From assembly GCF_011801145.1 (NCBI RefSeq), contig NZ_CP046172.1, positions 9,176,001 through 9,240,000 on the forward strand: 64,000 bases of DNA, written 5' to 3'. Each line of letters begins with the position of its first letter. Position 1 is the stretch's first letter. Below the pieces are notes generated by a model, which was not told the DNA's origin, searched no databases, and worked only from the letters and a program-made list of their open reading frames with translations. A program made the translations under genes and the position numbers. The stretch comes from Nocardia arthritidis (lineage in GTDB: Bacteria; Actinomycetota; Actinomycetes; Mycobacteriales; Mycobacteriaceae). Below are positions 44,693 through 53,518 of this stretch, one piece after another.

Positions 44693-45363
44693 GGCAAGGC
44701 GCTCCCGCTTCCGGAGGAGGGCACGGCGGGTGGGCCCGCGGCCGCGGTCCGGTCGTCGGGCGGGTCGGTGAAGCGGGGTACGCGATCGCCGGAGGCGGGC
44801 ATGGTCGGCGTGTATACGTAGGTCATCGTGTCCTGCGCATCGGCCTGGGCCGCGGCGGCCGCGATGTCGTATTCCATCCTGCGCCGACCGCCGAGTGCCG
44901 CCTCGGCGGCCGGGTCGGCGAGCGGTAGGTATGGCTGCGGGGCCGGTATCGCGGCCCGGATGGTTTGTGCGGCATCGCAATTCAGTTCCATCAGCTGCTG
45001 TATCGCGCGAGCGGTCTCGTGCGCGTCGATACCCGCCATGACGAATTCGCGGGTTGCCTGTCCGGCCGCGGCGGCGGTGCGTCCGGACCAATTCGCGAAT
45101 TCGCGGTTGACGGTGTCGGAAAAGGCTTGGAACGCTTCGGCAACGGCGTCGGCGCCGGCCTGCCAGGCCTCGACGACCCGGCCGAGGGCGGCCGGGTCGA
45201 GCGCCTCGTGGACCAGATCCCAGATCTCCTGGTGGGTGTAGCCGCCGAAGTGTTCCCGTTCCGGTGCGTACGCGGGATCGGTTCCGCCGCTGGGTGATTC
45301 GGGCCTCGCCGCGAGGCGAGCCCGGATCCGGTCGGCGGCGGCGCGTGCCGTGGAGTCTGCCAT
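44689..45363 (-). CDS. PPE-like ESX substrate
   Basis: This 224-residue protein has a helical hairpin (about 40-140) with YTHQEIWDLVHEALDP, ALGRVVEAWQAGADAV and WSGRTAAAAGQATREF, where WSG stands at the W-x-G turn, then a Pro/Ala-rich tail without structure. This is the shape of PPE-type substrates of ESX systems in Nocardia, although the literal PPE motif is absent. It overlaps espG by four bases, suggesting EspG chaperones this protein. Confidence 0.65.
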   Translation of the reverse strand: MADSTARAAADRIRARLAARPESPSGGTDPAYAPEREHFGGYTHQEIWDLVHEALDPAALGRVVEAWQAGADAVAEAFQAFSDTVNREFANWSGRTAAAAGQATREFVMAGIDAHETARAIQQLMELNCDAAQTIRAAIPAPQPYLPLADPAAEAALGGRRRMEYDIAAAAAQADAQDTMTYVYTPTMPASGDRVPRFTDPPDDRTAAAGPPAVPSSGSGSALP

Positions 45364-45404
45364 CGGTCCCCCTCAGCGCCGCCGAGTGCGGCAGGCGGGG
45401 GTGG

Positions 45405-45791
45405 TCACGGTAGCTCCAGTTGATCGGCGGCCAGCTCCAACGCCGCCCGGTTCGCCGCGTCCGCGGCGCAGAGCTGGTGCGCCGCCGCCAGATACGCGGC
45501 CTTGTAGAGCAGCGCGGTTTCCTGGAAGGCGGTCAGCAGATCGAGGAACTGCCTGCCCTTGGCATTGAACCCTGCCGACAACCCATGTCCCGTCGGCAGA
45601 TTCGCGAAGCCGCGCACATCGGTGACGAGATGCGCTGTGGCCTTTGCCCTTTGCAGATCGTTCACCAGTTTGTCGCAGGCCGCCGCCAATTTCTCGGCGA
45701 CGTCACCCGCCAACACGAGGGGTTCGTTCCCGGTCGAATCGACGGCGGCGGCGTACAACTCGCGTGCCCTGCGCTGCCCGGTATCCGGCAC
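45405..45791 (-). CDS. PE-like ESX substrate partner
   Basis: This 128-residue all-helical protein starts at GTG 45791 with GAAGGGGGTGG upstream. It lacks a literal Pro-Glu motif but has the size and helix-turn-helix pattern of the short partner in PE/PPE pairs (ARELYAAAVDSTGNEPLV, LAAACDKLVNDLQRA, FLDLLTAFQETALLYKAAY). It lies 41 bp upstream of the PPE-like gene. Assignment is mainly from context. Confidence 0.55.
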   Translation of the reverse strand: MPDTGQRRARELYAAAVDSTGNEPLVLAGDVAEKLAAACDKLVNDLQRAKATAHLVTDVRGFANLPTGHGLSAGFNAKGRQFLDLLTAFQETALLYKAAYLAAAHQLCAADAANRAALELAADQLELP

Positions 45792-45969
45792 CGCCAGCCA
45801 CCCCCTTCCGTTCGGTCCACACCGTTTTCGGCGTGCACTCTACCGTCCGGTAGGGCCGCGCGTTACCCGCTTGACGCACGCCGGGTGTGAACACGCGATG
45901 TGGCGCATCACGACGCGTTGTTACACTGCCCGGAGGTTATCCGGCGATGTCGGCGGCGGAAGGCGTCCT

Positions 45970-46710
45970 GTGCCCGAATTCGATGCGGTGGTACCGAAAT
46001 ATCTCCAGATCGCCCAGGACATCCGGAACCGGATCGAGCGCGGCGAGCTCGCGGCGGGCGACGAGGTCGAGTCCGAGCGGGAATTGGCGGTGCGCTGGAA
46101 GGTCGCCAGGCCGACCGCGGCCAAGGCGCTGAACACCCTGCGGCAGCAGGGCATCGTGGAATCGCGTCGCGGTTCGGGAACCTACGTGGCCGACCGCGGA
46201 ATGCCGGCCGTCGATCGCGAACAGTACGGGCATACAAGGAGTTTCGGCGCACCCTACGCGGAGCACGCGTCGGTGCGCATACTCCGGGTGGCGGCCGTCG
46301 ACCCGCCGGAACACGTCGCGGAGGTTCTGCGCCTGCCCGATGGACACGCCGCGATCATGCGTAAACGGTTGGCTACCACCGATTCCGGGCCAACAGAGCT
46401 GGCAACCTCATGGTATCCTGCAGCGTTCGCCGCCACCGCACCGAAACTCCTTGCCGCCGAACGGCTCTCCGGTGGCACGCTGGCTTACCTGGAAGCCGCC
46501 GGCGGCCGCCGGGCCGTACACGGCCGAGACCGGGTCAGCGCCCGGCTGGCCAACGGCGAGGAGCGGGAACTGCTCGGACTGCCCCGCCCCGCCGCGGTCC
46601 TGGTCTACGAGCTCACCCTGTACGCGACCGACAACACCGTCATCCAGTTCGACGAAGTGGTCTTCCCACCCGGCCGCCGATTACTCCAACAGGAGTATTC
46701 CGCCAGGTAG
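45970..46710 (+). CDS. GntR-family transcriptional regulator
   Basis: GTG 45970 has GGAAGG upstream and gives 246 residues. An N-terminal winged helix (about 8-75: YLQIAQDIRNRIERGEL, PTAAKALNTLRQQG, RRGSGTYV) and a UTRA-type effector domain (about 90-240: GHAAIMRKRLATTDSG, ELTLYATDNTVIQFDEVVFP) identify the HutC/GntR subfamily. It is divergent from the PE-like gene, 178 bp away, and 88 bp before a short gene preceded by two 14-bp direct repeats. Confidence 0.9.
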   Translation: MPEFDAVVPKYLQIAQDIRNRIERGELAAGDEVESERELAVRWKVARPTAAKALNTLRQQGIVESRRGSGTYVADRGMPAVDREQYGHTRSFGAPYAEHASVRILRVAAVDPPEHVAEVLRLPDGHAAIMRKRLATTDSGPTELATSWYPAAFAATAPKLLAAERLSGGTLAYLEAAGGRRAVHGRDRVSARLANGEERELLGLPRPAAVLVYELTLYATDNTVIQFDEVVFPPGRRLLQQEYSAR

Positions 46711-46747
46711 CGGCCCATTTTCGACATTGACACCCACTCGAATTATT

Positions 46748-46784
46748 GGCATAGTCCAGAGTGGAATCGCGGCATAGTCCAGAG
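46748..46784 (+). promoter_or_regulatory. Two 14-bp direct repeats, operator-like
   Basis: GGCATAGTCCAGAG occurs at 46748-46761 and 46771-46784, 23 bp apart, directly before the ribosome site of the short gene at 46798. Candidate binding site of the adjacent GntR regulator. Confidence 0.5.
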
Positions 46785-46797
46785 GGTGGGAGGCGTG

Positions 46798-47019
46798 GTG
46801 CTGGATCAACTGTCCATCGGTAGCTGGGTAGTCATCGGCGAACACTGCTCGGTCCGCCGCGCCCCGCTACCCGACGGGGACTACCTCAACTTCATCTTCG
46901 AAAGCGGCGGCAACGAATTCGAATTCGCTTTGGCCCCAGGGGTGTTACGTCGAATGGTCGCGCTCAGCACCATCCCGCCGCCCGGTGAGCACCGATCCGG
47001 CGACGCCGAGGTTCGATAG
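46798..47019 (+). CDS. Short conserved-type hypothetical protein
   Basis: GTG 46798 (VLDQLSIGSWVVIGEH) follows GGGAGG at 46788; in-frame GTG codons at 46786 and 46795 are alternatives. The 73-residue product is beta-rich (WVVIGEHCSVRRAPL, YLNFIFESGGNEFEFALA) and soluble. I recognise no family. It sits behind the GntR gene and the direct repeats, so it is probably in that regulon. Confidence 0.5.
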   Translation: MLDQLSIGSWVVIGEHCSVRRAPLPDGDYLNFIFESGGNEFEFALAPGVLRRMVALSTIPPPGEHRSGDAEVR

Positions 47020-47061
47020 CCGAATCCGTTGCCGGAGCGCGGATGCCGGCGACTTCCGTTC

Positions 47062-48063
47062 TCAGAGTTCGACGACGATCTTGCCGGTGTGCGTGCCTGA
47101 TTCCATCAGACGGTGAGCGTCGCGAATGCTGTCCAGACCGTCGAAAACCGCACCGACGTGCGGCCGGAAAACACCGTCGCGGATGCCGGAGGCGATCCAG
47201 TGGTTGACGCGGCGACGACCCTCGGCGGTGGCCGCCAACTCCATATTGGCGTAGCCGTACATTCGAAGGGGCCAGTTCATGGGCATCGCCATCGGGCGGT
47301 GGTCGAGCCAGCCGTAGACCACGATCGTGCCGTTATGTGTTGCGGCGGTACTCAATTCGGCCAGGCCGGGACCGCCGACGGCGTCGAAGACCACCTGCGC
47401 GCCCGCACCGTTGGTGATGCGGCGGGTCTCGGCGACCACATCGGTATCCGCCGAGGCTATGACGTGCGCCGCGCCGTTGTCGATGAGGTGCTGTCGCTTC
47501 TCACCGGTCCGGGTCACCGCGATCGGAATGGCTCCGATGCGGGCGGCGGTCTGTAGCGCCGCGATGCCGACGCCGCTGGAAGCCGCGGTGATCAGCACGT
47601 GGTCGCCGGGCCGCAGACCACCGGTTTCCAGCAATCCCCCGTATGCGGTGGAGTAGGTGAGCCAGGTCGCGGCGCCCGTGACCGCATCGAGGCCCTCCGG
47701 GCGGGGCACCACGGAATCCACCGAAAGCACCACCCGCTCGGCGTATACGCCAGCCGAGCTCATCTCGATATTGGGCCCGGTCAAAACCTTGTCTCCCACA
47801 GCGAATTCGGTGACATCGGCGCCGATCGCCTCGACAACGCCGGAGGATTCGTAGCCGAGCCGCGAGCCCGGCAGCGTCGGCGGATAGTAGTAGGTGCCGG
47901 CCCGGAACAGGGCCTCCGCGCGGTTGAGGCCCAGCGCCTCGACGCGGATGCGGACTTCCCGCGATCCGGGTTCGGGCAGCTCGAGATCCTCGATGGTGAG
48001 CACATCGGCGTCACCGAGTTCGTGGAAGACGACGGTGCGTGCGGTGATCGTGTCGGTTGTCAT
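47062..48063 (-). CDS. Zinc-less NADPH:quinone oxidoreductase-like MDR protein
   Basis: This 333-residue medium-chain dehydrogenase/reductase has an N-terminal GroES-like domain (LNRAEALFRAGTYYYPP, LGYESSGVVEAIG, GDKVLTGP) and a Rossmann domain (VLITAASSGVGIAALQTAARIG, VFDAVGGPGL). The zinc-binding cysteines are absent, so it is a quinone-oxidoreductase-type NADPH enzyme. It is divergent from the AraC-type regulator at 48164, which probably controls it. Confidence 0.88.
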   Translation of the reverse strand: MTTDTITARTVVFHELGDADVLTIEDLELPEPGSREVRIRVEALGLNRAEALFRAGTYYYPPTLPGSRLGYESSGVVEAIGADVTEFAVGDKVLTGPNIEMSSAGVYAERVVLSVDSVVPRPEGLDAVTGAATWLTYSTAYGGLLETGGLRPGDHVLITAASSGVGIAALQTAARIGAIPIAVTRTGEKRQHLIDNGAAHVIASADTDVVAETRRITNGAGAQVVFDAVGGPGLAELSTAATHNGTIVVYGWLDHRPMAMPMNWPLRMYGYANMELAATAEGRRRVNHWIASGIRDGVFRPHVGAVFDGLDSIRDAHRLMESGTHTGKIVVEL

Positions 48064-48163
48064 GACACCGACGCTATGCGCCGACGACGAGATGATCTAT
48101 GCGTCAACGTCTTGCGGAAATATCCATTCGTCTCGCCGGGAGAACGTGGGATATCGTTCGGAG

Positions 48164-49102
48164 ATGGGTTTGGACGTGCTGAGCGATGCGGTCGCGACCA
48201 TGCGCACGGGCCGCCCCCACTCCTCGCTCCAAGACAAGTTCGCACCGTGGGGTATGCGCTTTCCCGCCTCGAACGGCGCCGGATTCCATGTGATATTGCA
48301 GGGTTCGGCATGGTTGATCCCACCGCGCGAGGACGGCGAGCCGATTCCGCTCGGCCCTGGCGATATCGTCTTTCTGGCGCACGGCCGCGGCCACGCGCTG
48401 GCCAGCGATCCCGCCACGCCGCTGCGTGAGGTGCGGCCGCTGCCGGACGGGTCATGGCCACAGCCCTTCTCCGAACCGCACGCACCAGATGCTTCGGCCA
48501 CCGTAATGCTTTGTGGCGCATATCAACTCGATCATCGACGGGCCCATCCACTGCTCGCCGACCTGCCGGATGTCGTCCACCTGACCCCTCGCGTCGGCAC
48601 GGACAGCTCCCTGCGCGCCGCGGTGGAGTTACTCGGCACCGAACTCGCGCAACCCCAACCAGGTTCGGACGCGATCGTCACCTCGCTGCTGGACACCCTG
48701 CTGCTGTACATTCTGCGCGCCTGGTGGCTCGGCGCTCAGGACGACGACACGATCCCGCACAACGGCTGGGCCGCGGCATTGGTCGACCGCCCCGTCGCCG
48801 CCGCGCTGCGCGCGATCCACACCAGCCCCGAACACCCTTGGACCGTCGAGGAACTCGGCGCCATCGGCGGCCTGTCGCGCGCCGCCTTCGCCCGCCGTTT
48901 CACCACTCTGATCGGCCGCGCCCCGCTCGCCTACCTGACCTGGTGGCGCATGACCATCGCCGGGCGGCTGCTCCGCTCCGACGACATCCCGCTGCGCGCA
49001 GTCGCCCAACGCGTCGGCTACACCTCGGAATTCGCCTTCGCCAAGGCCTTCAAACGCGAGTACGACATGCCGCCCGGCCGCTACCGCGCTCATCATTCGT
49101 AA
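48164..49102 (+). CDS. AraC-family transcriptional regulator
   Basis: From ATG 48164 the product is 312 residues: an N-terminal cupin-like sensor (about 1-180, FHVILQGSAWLIPP, LGPGDIVFLAHGRGHAL) of the cupin_6 type and a C-terminal double helix-turn-helix (about 210-305, WTVEELGAIGGLSRAAFARRF, AVAQRVGYTSEFAFAKAFKRE; split as VGYTSEFAFAKAFKRE). A GTG at 48146 is an alternative start. It shares a 100-bp region with the divergent quinone oxidoreductase. Confidence 0.9.
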   Translation: MGLDVLSDAVATMRTGRPHSSLQDKFAPWGMRFPASNGAGFHVILQGSAWLIPPREDGEPIPLGPGDIVFLAHGRGHALASDPATPLREVRPLPDGSWPQPFSEPHAPDASATVMLCGAYQLDHRRAHPLLADLPDVVHLTPRVGTDSSLRAAVELLGTELAQPQPGSDAIVTSLLDTLLLYILRAWWLGAQDDDTIPHNGWAAALVDRPVAAALRAIHTSPEHPWTVEELGAIGGLSRAAFARRFTTLIGRAPLAYLTWWRMTIAGRLLRSDDIPLRAVAQRVGYTSEFAFAKAFKREYDMPPGRYRAHHS

Positions 49103-49119
49103 TCCCCATGCGGCGCAAT

Positions 49120-50250
49120 TTAATTGGGGGCGCCGAGGGCGAGGACGATCGGTACGGTGCGTTGGGAACCGTCGGGGGCGATGATTCCGACCTGGATGGT
49201 CTCGTCGGGTTTGCGGACGTTTATGGCCGCGCGCAACGCGCTCGCGGTGGTGATCGGGCGGCCGTCGATTGCGGTGATCACCTCGCCCTCGGTGAGTCCG
49301 GCGGACTGGGCGGGGAGGCCGTAGATGGCCACGTCGATGTGGGCGCCCACCGTGGATTTGGCGTCGGAGACGACAACGCCGAGGGTCGCGGTCGGCCCGA
49401 CGTGCACGGTGTCGGTCGGTGTGCCGGAACGGATTTGGCGCACGATGCGCATGGCCGTATCGATCGGGACGGCGTAACCGTTCGGCGGATGACCCACCGC
49501 CTTGCCGGAATCGCCCGATGCCGCGGCCACGACGCCGACCACCGCGCCGAGGCGGTCCGCGAGCGCGCCCCCGGACTGTCCGGAGGTGACCGGCGCCGCC
49601 ACCTCGAGCATGCCGCTGAGCGACTTCTTGGTGAGATCGGCGGCGTTGACCGCGACGATGGCGCTGTTCAGATCGGTGATCCGGCCGCCGACCGCGGTCG
49701 GTGTGCCGCCGACGCCGCCCGCATTGCCGATGGCCAGCACCTCGTCGCGCAGGTGCACATCGGCGGAGCTGCCGATACGCGCGGGCACCAGATCGTGTGC
49801 GCCGGCGAGCGCGAGCAGCGCGATATCGGCGGCCGCGTCGTAGCCGAGCACGGTGGCGTTGTAGACGACGCCGTTGCCGACATCGGTGACGGTGACGGTG
49901 TCCGCACCCTTCACCACGTGATGGCTGGTGAGCACCTGACCGTCGGTGGTGAGCACGATGCCGGAGCCCGCGGCGCCGAGCCCGAACGGTTTGGTGGACG
50001 CGCTGATATTCACCAGCGCCGGATCGACGACCGATTTGACGTAATCCGGATCCAATGGCGGTACGGCGGCCAGCGTGACCGGCGCGGTTTCGCCGTCGGA
50101 CGGCGGCCATCCCGGCAATTCGCCACGGAAGCCGAGAAATGCGGTGACGGCCAGGACCGCGGCGACAATGGTCGCCAGTACGCGGCCGCCACCCGCGCCG
50201 CGGCGCCGTGCCGCGTCGTCCGGCGGTATTCGCGGGCCCTGCGTGGTCAC
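49120..50250 (-). CDS. HtrA-like serine protease with PDZ domain
   Basis: This 376-residue protein has one N-terminal membrane segment (VLATIVAAVLAVTAFLGF) and a trypsin-like domain (about 70-265) with His in VLTSHHVVKG, Asp in AAADIALLAL and Ser in TSGQSGGALADR. A C-terminal PDZ domain (about 280-370) has AGLTEGEVITAIDGRPI. It is a membrane-anchored extracytoplasmic protease of the DegP/HtrA type, probably in envelope quality control. All three catalytic residues are present. Confidence 0.9.
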   Translation of the reverse strand: MTTQGPRIPPDDAARRRGAGGGRVLATIVAAVLAVTAFLGFRGELPGWPPSDGETAPVTLAAVPPLDPDYVKSVVDPALVNISASTKPFGLGAAGSGIVLTTDGQVLTSHHVVKGADTVTVTDVGNGVVYNATVLGYDAAADIALLALAGAHDLVPARIGSSADVHLRDEVLAIGNAGGVGGTPTAVGGRITDLNSAIVAVNAADLTKKSLSGMLEVAAPVTSGQSGGALADRLGAVVGVVAAASGDSGKAVGHPPNGYAVPIDTAMRIVRQIRSGTPTDTVHVGPTATLGVVVSDAKSTVGAHIDVAIYGLPAQSAGLTEGEVITAIDGRPITTASALRAAINVRKPDETIQVGIIAPDGSQRTVPIVLALGAPN

Positions 50251-50425
50251 GCTGCGCTACCTCCTCCGGGCCTGACGCTCATGCCGCGTCGACCAATTCC
50301 ATTGTGGCCGCATATGCCCGTCCCGGATCGGAAAAACACCGTCCGCCCGGTCCGCGCGGCCGGGTGACCTGGCAAATTTCGTTAGCGATTGGCAATTACA
50401 TCCATGCGGCGGTAGGCATAGAAGC

Positions 50426-51478
50426 ATGACCACAGCTGCCGCTTACGCCATCTCCGCACCCGACGGCGCATTCGAGAAGGTGACGATCGAGCGCCGTGAA
50501 CTGGGTCCGCACGATGTGCTCATCGACATCAAATACGCGGGCATCTGCCATTCGGATATCCACACCGCCCGCAACGAATGGAACGGCACCTCCTACCCGT
50601 GCGTGCCGGGGCACGAGATCGCCGGACTCGTCGCGGGCGTCGGATCCGCCGTCACCAAATACCGGGTGGGCGACCGGGTCGGCGTCGGCTGCATGGTCGG
50701 CTCCTGCGGTCGGTGCGCGCCGTGTCTGGCCGATGAGGAGCAGTACTGCGCCAACGGCACCATCTGGACCTACAACACCCCCGTCGACGCGTCGCAGCAG
50801 GCCGAGGGCTACACCATGGGCGGGTACTCGACCCAGATCGTGGTCACCGAGAATTTCGTCGTCGGCATTCCGGAGGGCATCGGGCTCGATGTGGCCGCAC
50901 CGCTGCTGTGTGCGGGCGTCACCCTCTACTCGCCGCTGCGGCACTGGCAGGCGGGCCCCGGCAAGCGGGTCGCCATCATCGGCATGGGTGGGCTCGGGCA
51001 CGTCGGGGTGAAGATCGCCGCCGCGATGGGCGCCGAGGTCACCGTGCTCAGCCAGTCGCTGCGCAAGCGCGAGGACGGCCTGCGCCTCGGCGCGACCAAC
51101 TACTACGCGACCAGCGAGCGGGAAACCTTCCGCGAGCTGCGCGGCCGCTTCGACCTGATTCTCAACACGGTCTCGAGCGACCTGCCGATCGACCAGTACC
51201 TGAAGCTGCTCGCCCTCGACGGCACCATGGTGCTGCTCGGCCTGCCCGAAACCCCGATGACGGTCACGGCGCGCAACCTCTCCGGCCTGCGCCGATCCCT
51301 GGCCGGTTCGATGATCGGCGGTATCGCGCAGACTCAGGAAATGCTGAATTTCTGTGCGGCGCACGGCATCGGCGCGGAAATCGAACTCATCTCCGCCGAC
51401 GAGATCGATTCCGCGTACGACCGCGTCATCGCCAGCGATGTGCAATATCGGTTCGTCATCGACATTTCCACGGTGTAA
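50426..51478 (+). CDS. Zinc-dependent alcohol dehydrogenase (CAD/AdhC type)
   Basis: This 350-residue MDR enzyme has the catalytic zinc ligands Cys-His in ICHSDIHTA and His-Glu in PGHEIAG, the four-cysteine structural zinc lobe ([15 protein letters not shown]), and the NADP-binding [17 protein letters not shown]. It resembles cinnamyl alcohol dehydrogenase-type aldehyde reductases common in mycobacteria (AdhC). Divergent from the HtrA gene. Confidence 0.9.
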   Translation: MTTAAAYAISAPDGAFEKVTIERRELGPHDVLIDIKYAGICHSDIHTARNEWNGTSYPCVPGHEIAGLVAGVGSAVTKYRVGDRVGVGCMVGSCGRCAPCLADEEQYCANGTIWTYNTPVDASQQAEGYTMGGYSTQIVVTENFVVGIPEGIGLDVAAPLLCAGVTLYSPLRHWQAGPGKRVAIIGMGGLGHVGVKIAAAMGAEVTVLSQSLRKREDGLRLGATNYYATSERETFRELRGRFDLILNTVSSDLPIDQYLKLLALDGTMVLLGLPETPMTVTARNLSGLRRSLAGSMIGGIAQTQEMLNFCAAHGIGAEIELISADEIDSAYDRVIASDVQYRFVIDISTV

Positions 51479-51483
51479 GCCGT

Positions 51484-51519
51484 AAGGCCGCTCCGAAACA
51501 CTTGCCGGAGCGGCCTTTT
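51484..51519. terminator. Terminator hairpin
   Basis: AAGGCCGCTCCG and CGGAGCGGCCTT form a 12-bp perfect stem around a 10-nt loop, with TT after. It sits between the convergent dehydrogenase and PapA-like genes. Confidence 0.8.
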
Positions 51520-51523
51520 CGGC

Positions 51524-52831
51524 TTACTCCACACCGACCACACCGCGGGTGACGAGGCGAATCTGTTCGGCCGTCGCCCGGGTGAGCCTGCCCATCTGCG
51601 CGTGCGTGTGCTCGGCGGTGTCGTATTCGACCTGGATGATCAGCCGGGCGCCGACGGTGAAGATAGTCATCTTGGGCGGCATCCCCGGCATCATGGCGAA
51701 GACGTCGTCGCGGATGACATCGATACCCGCGGGCAGCGAATGCGCGGGCAGCCGACCGACATTCGACAGTGCGAGCGTCGGCCCGGCAGCGAAGACGGCC
51801 GCGGTCAATTCGTCCAGTTCGCGCTGGTTGGCTCGCATGAACAGGGCGGCGAAGCGGGTGTCCAGCGCCAGCCGCATCCCGTCGGCGACCGCCCGCGCCA
51901 GCGCGATCGGGTCCGCGTCCTCGTCGGCGACGACCGGCGTCCCGACGCCGGAGGCACAGTTGAGCATGGTCGATGCGGACAGGCGCGGGACCAGTTCGTA
52001 GCGCAGGTCCACCGCGTGGCCGCACAGCAGCGGCAGCGGTCCGGTGCCCGGCTCCAGCTGGGCGCGGACCGCGGCCATGGCGGCGCCGGACAGCAGGCTG
52101 TTCACCGAAAGACCATGTGTCCGTGCGGTATTCACCAAGGCTCCGGTCTCGTCCTCGGTCAGTTCGATCCGCTGAAGCGCCAGCCTGCCGCGCGGATCAC
52201 CAACGCCGTCACCGTCTTTGGGCAGCATGCGCGGCGCGTCCGCCGGGTCCGCGGCGAGTACGGCGGCTCGGATACCCGCCAGGAATTCGTCCACCTCGGC
52301 CTCGGCGGTGACGGCGGCGAGCAGATTATCGACGCCATCGGGCAGCAGTGTCGAATTCACCTGCGGCAGCGGCGATCCGACGATATGACCGGTGTAGCGC
52401 TGCCACATCTCGTCCAGCAGGGCGAAGGCGGAGCGGCCGTCGGCGATGCCGTGATGGATGATCAGCACGATCCGGGTCAGGTCACCGTCGCGCAGCAGCC
52501 GCGCCCGGAACAGTCCCGCACGCCAATCCTGTTGGGAATTCACTAATTCCAAGTATTCGGCCGCGCCGCCGTCGGCGATCTCCAGCACCGGCCGGTGGGT
52601 GTCGACGCACCGGAAGCTGAGCACCCCATCGGTTTCCACGATCGAGCTGCGCAAGAGCGGATGTCCGGCGGCGAGTTCGGCCAGCACGCGACGCAGGATT
52701 TCGGCGTCGATCCGGCCGCGGACGGTGCTGCCGATGTAGAGCGGCATGCCGCCGATCGGCACGCTGCCGAGGCGGGCTTCGGTGCTGAAGTAGCTGGTTT
52801 CGAAGGGGGAGAGCAGACGCTGAGCGGTCAT
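51524..52831 (-). CDS. PapA-like acyltransferase / condensation-domain protein
   Basis: ATG 52831 (MTAQRLLSPFETSYFS) gives 435 residues; upstream in-frame ATGs would extend the gene into the palindrome region. The catalytic HHxxxDG motif is HHGIADG near residue 130, and the C-terminal half has SNVGRLPAHSLPAGI, which stands for the usual DFG-loop/SNVG region of the condensation superfamily. PapA5-type enzymes esterify polyketide or trehalose lipids. No biosynthetic partners are adjacent, so the substrates are unknown. Confidence 0.82.
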   Translation of the reverse strand: MTAQRLLSPFETSYFSTEARLGSVPIGGMPLYIGSTVRGRIDAEILRRVLAELAAGHPLLRSSIVETDGVLSFRCVDTHRPVLEIADGGAAEYLELVNSQQDWRAGLFRARLLRDGDLTRIVLIIHHGIADGRSAFALLDEMWQRYTGHIVGSPLPQVNSTLLPDGVDNLLAAVTAEAEVDEFLAGIRAAVLAADPADAPRMLPKDGDGVGDPRGRLALQRIELTEDETGALVNTARTHGLSVNSLLSGAAMAAVRAQLEPGTGPLPLLCGHAVDLRYELVPRLSASTMLNCASGVGTPVVADEDADPIALARAVADGMRLALDTRFAALFMRANQRELDELTAAVFAAGPTLALSNVGRLPAHSLPAGIDVIRDDVFAMMPGMPPKMTIFTVGARLIIQVEYDTAEHTHAQMGRLTRATAEQIRLVTRGVVGVE

Positions 52832-52879
52832 ATCCGTGAACTTTCGTGCGGTTGAGCCAACAGTCATGACCATACACAT

Positions 52880-52951
52880 GTCTCAAACATTTGTCACAAA
52901 CATATGTTTGAAACAGTTGTCACAAACGTTCGTATGCCCCGCTGCTACCCT
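52880..52951. promoter_or_regulatory. TetR/PapA divergent promoter with operator palindrome
   Basis: CAAACATATGTTTG (52897-52910) is a perfect 14-bp palindrome. TTGTCACAAAC occurs at 52891 and again at 52918, 27 bp apart. TACCCT (52946-52951) is a plausible -10 box for the TetR gene, placing transcription start at or next to its GTG at 52958. Confidence 0.65.
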
Positions 52952-52957
52952 GGGTGG

Positions 52958-53515
52958 GTGGGAACCCGAGAAGATCTCCTCGCCGCGGCCAAACTGTGCC
53001 TGGCCGAGCGCGGCTACGCCCGCACCACCGTGCGCGATATCGTCGCCGCATCCGGCACCAATCTGGCCGCGATCAACTACCACTTCGGCACCCGCGACAA
53101 ACTGCTCAACCAGGCCATGCTCGAATCCACCGCCGCGGCCGTGACGCAGCTGCTCGAATCCCTGCCCGACGCGGGGACCGGCGATCCGGCCGCGCGGCTG
53201 AATGCCTTCTGGCACAAGCTGGTCGACTCGTTCACCGCGGATCGCGCGCTCTGGTCGGCCAATGTCGAGAGCACCGCGCAGGCACTGCATCTGCCCGAGG
53301 TACGCGCGGAAACCGCTGCGGCCCAACAGGCTGCCCGCGCCGGACTGTCCGAACAACTCGGGCAGTCCGATCAGCGGATCGGCGTCGCGCTGCAGACGCT
53401 GATCGGCGGCATGCTGATCCAGTGGATGGTCGATCCGGAACACGCACCGTCGGCCGATGACCTCATCGACGGCATCGGGGCACTGGCCGAACTGATGGAC
53501 GCCAATACCGACTGA
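52958..53515 (+). CDS. TetR-family transcriptional regulator
   Basis: The helix-turn-helix is at the very N-terminus (TREDLLAAAKLCLAERGYARTTVRD, split as LCLAERGYARTTVRDIV; then TNLAAINYHFGTRDKLL). GTG 52958 gives 185 residues and would be leaderless with the -10 at 52946; ATG 52934 adds eight. The ATG at 52904 lies within the palindrome and is unlikely. It is divergent from the PapA-like gene, so it probably represses that gene and itself through the palindrome between them. Confidence 0.85.
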   Translation: MGTREDLLAAAKLCLAERGYARTTVRDIVAASGTNLAAINYHFGTRDKLLNQAMLESTAAAVTQLLESLPDAGTGDPAARLNAFWHKLVDSFTADRALWSANVESTAQALHLPEVRAETAAAQQAARAGLSEQLGQSDQRIGVALQTLIGGMLIQWMVDPEHAPSADDLIDGIGALAELMDANTD

Positions 53516-53518
53516 CGG

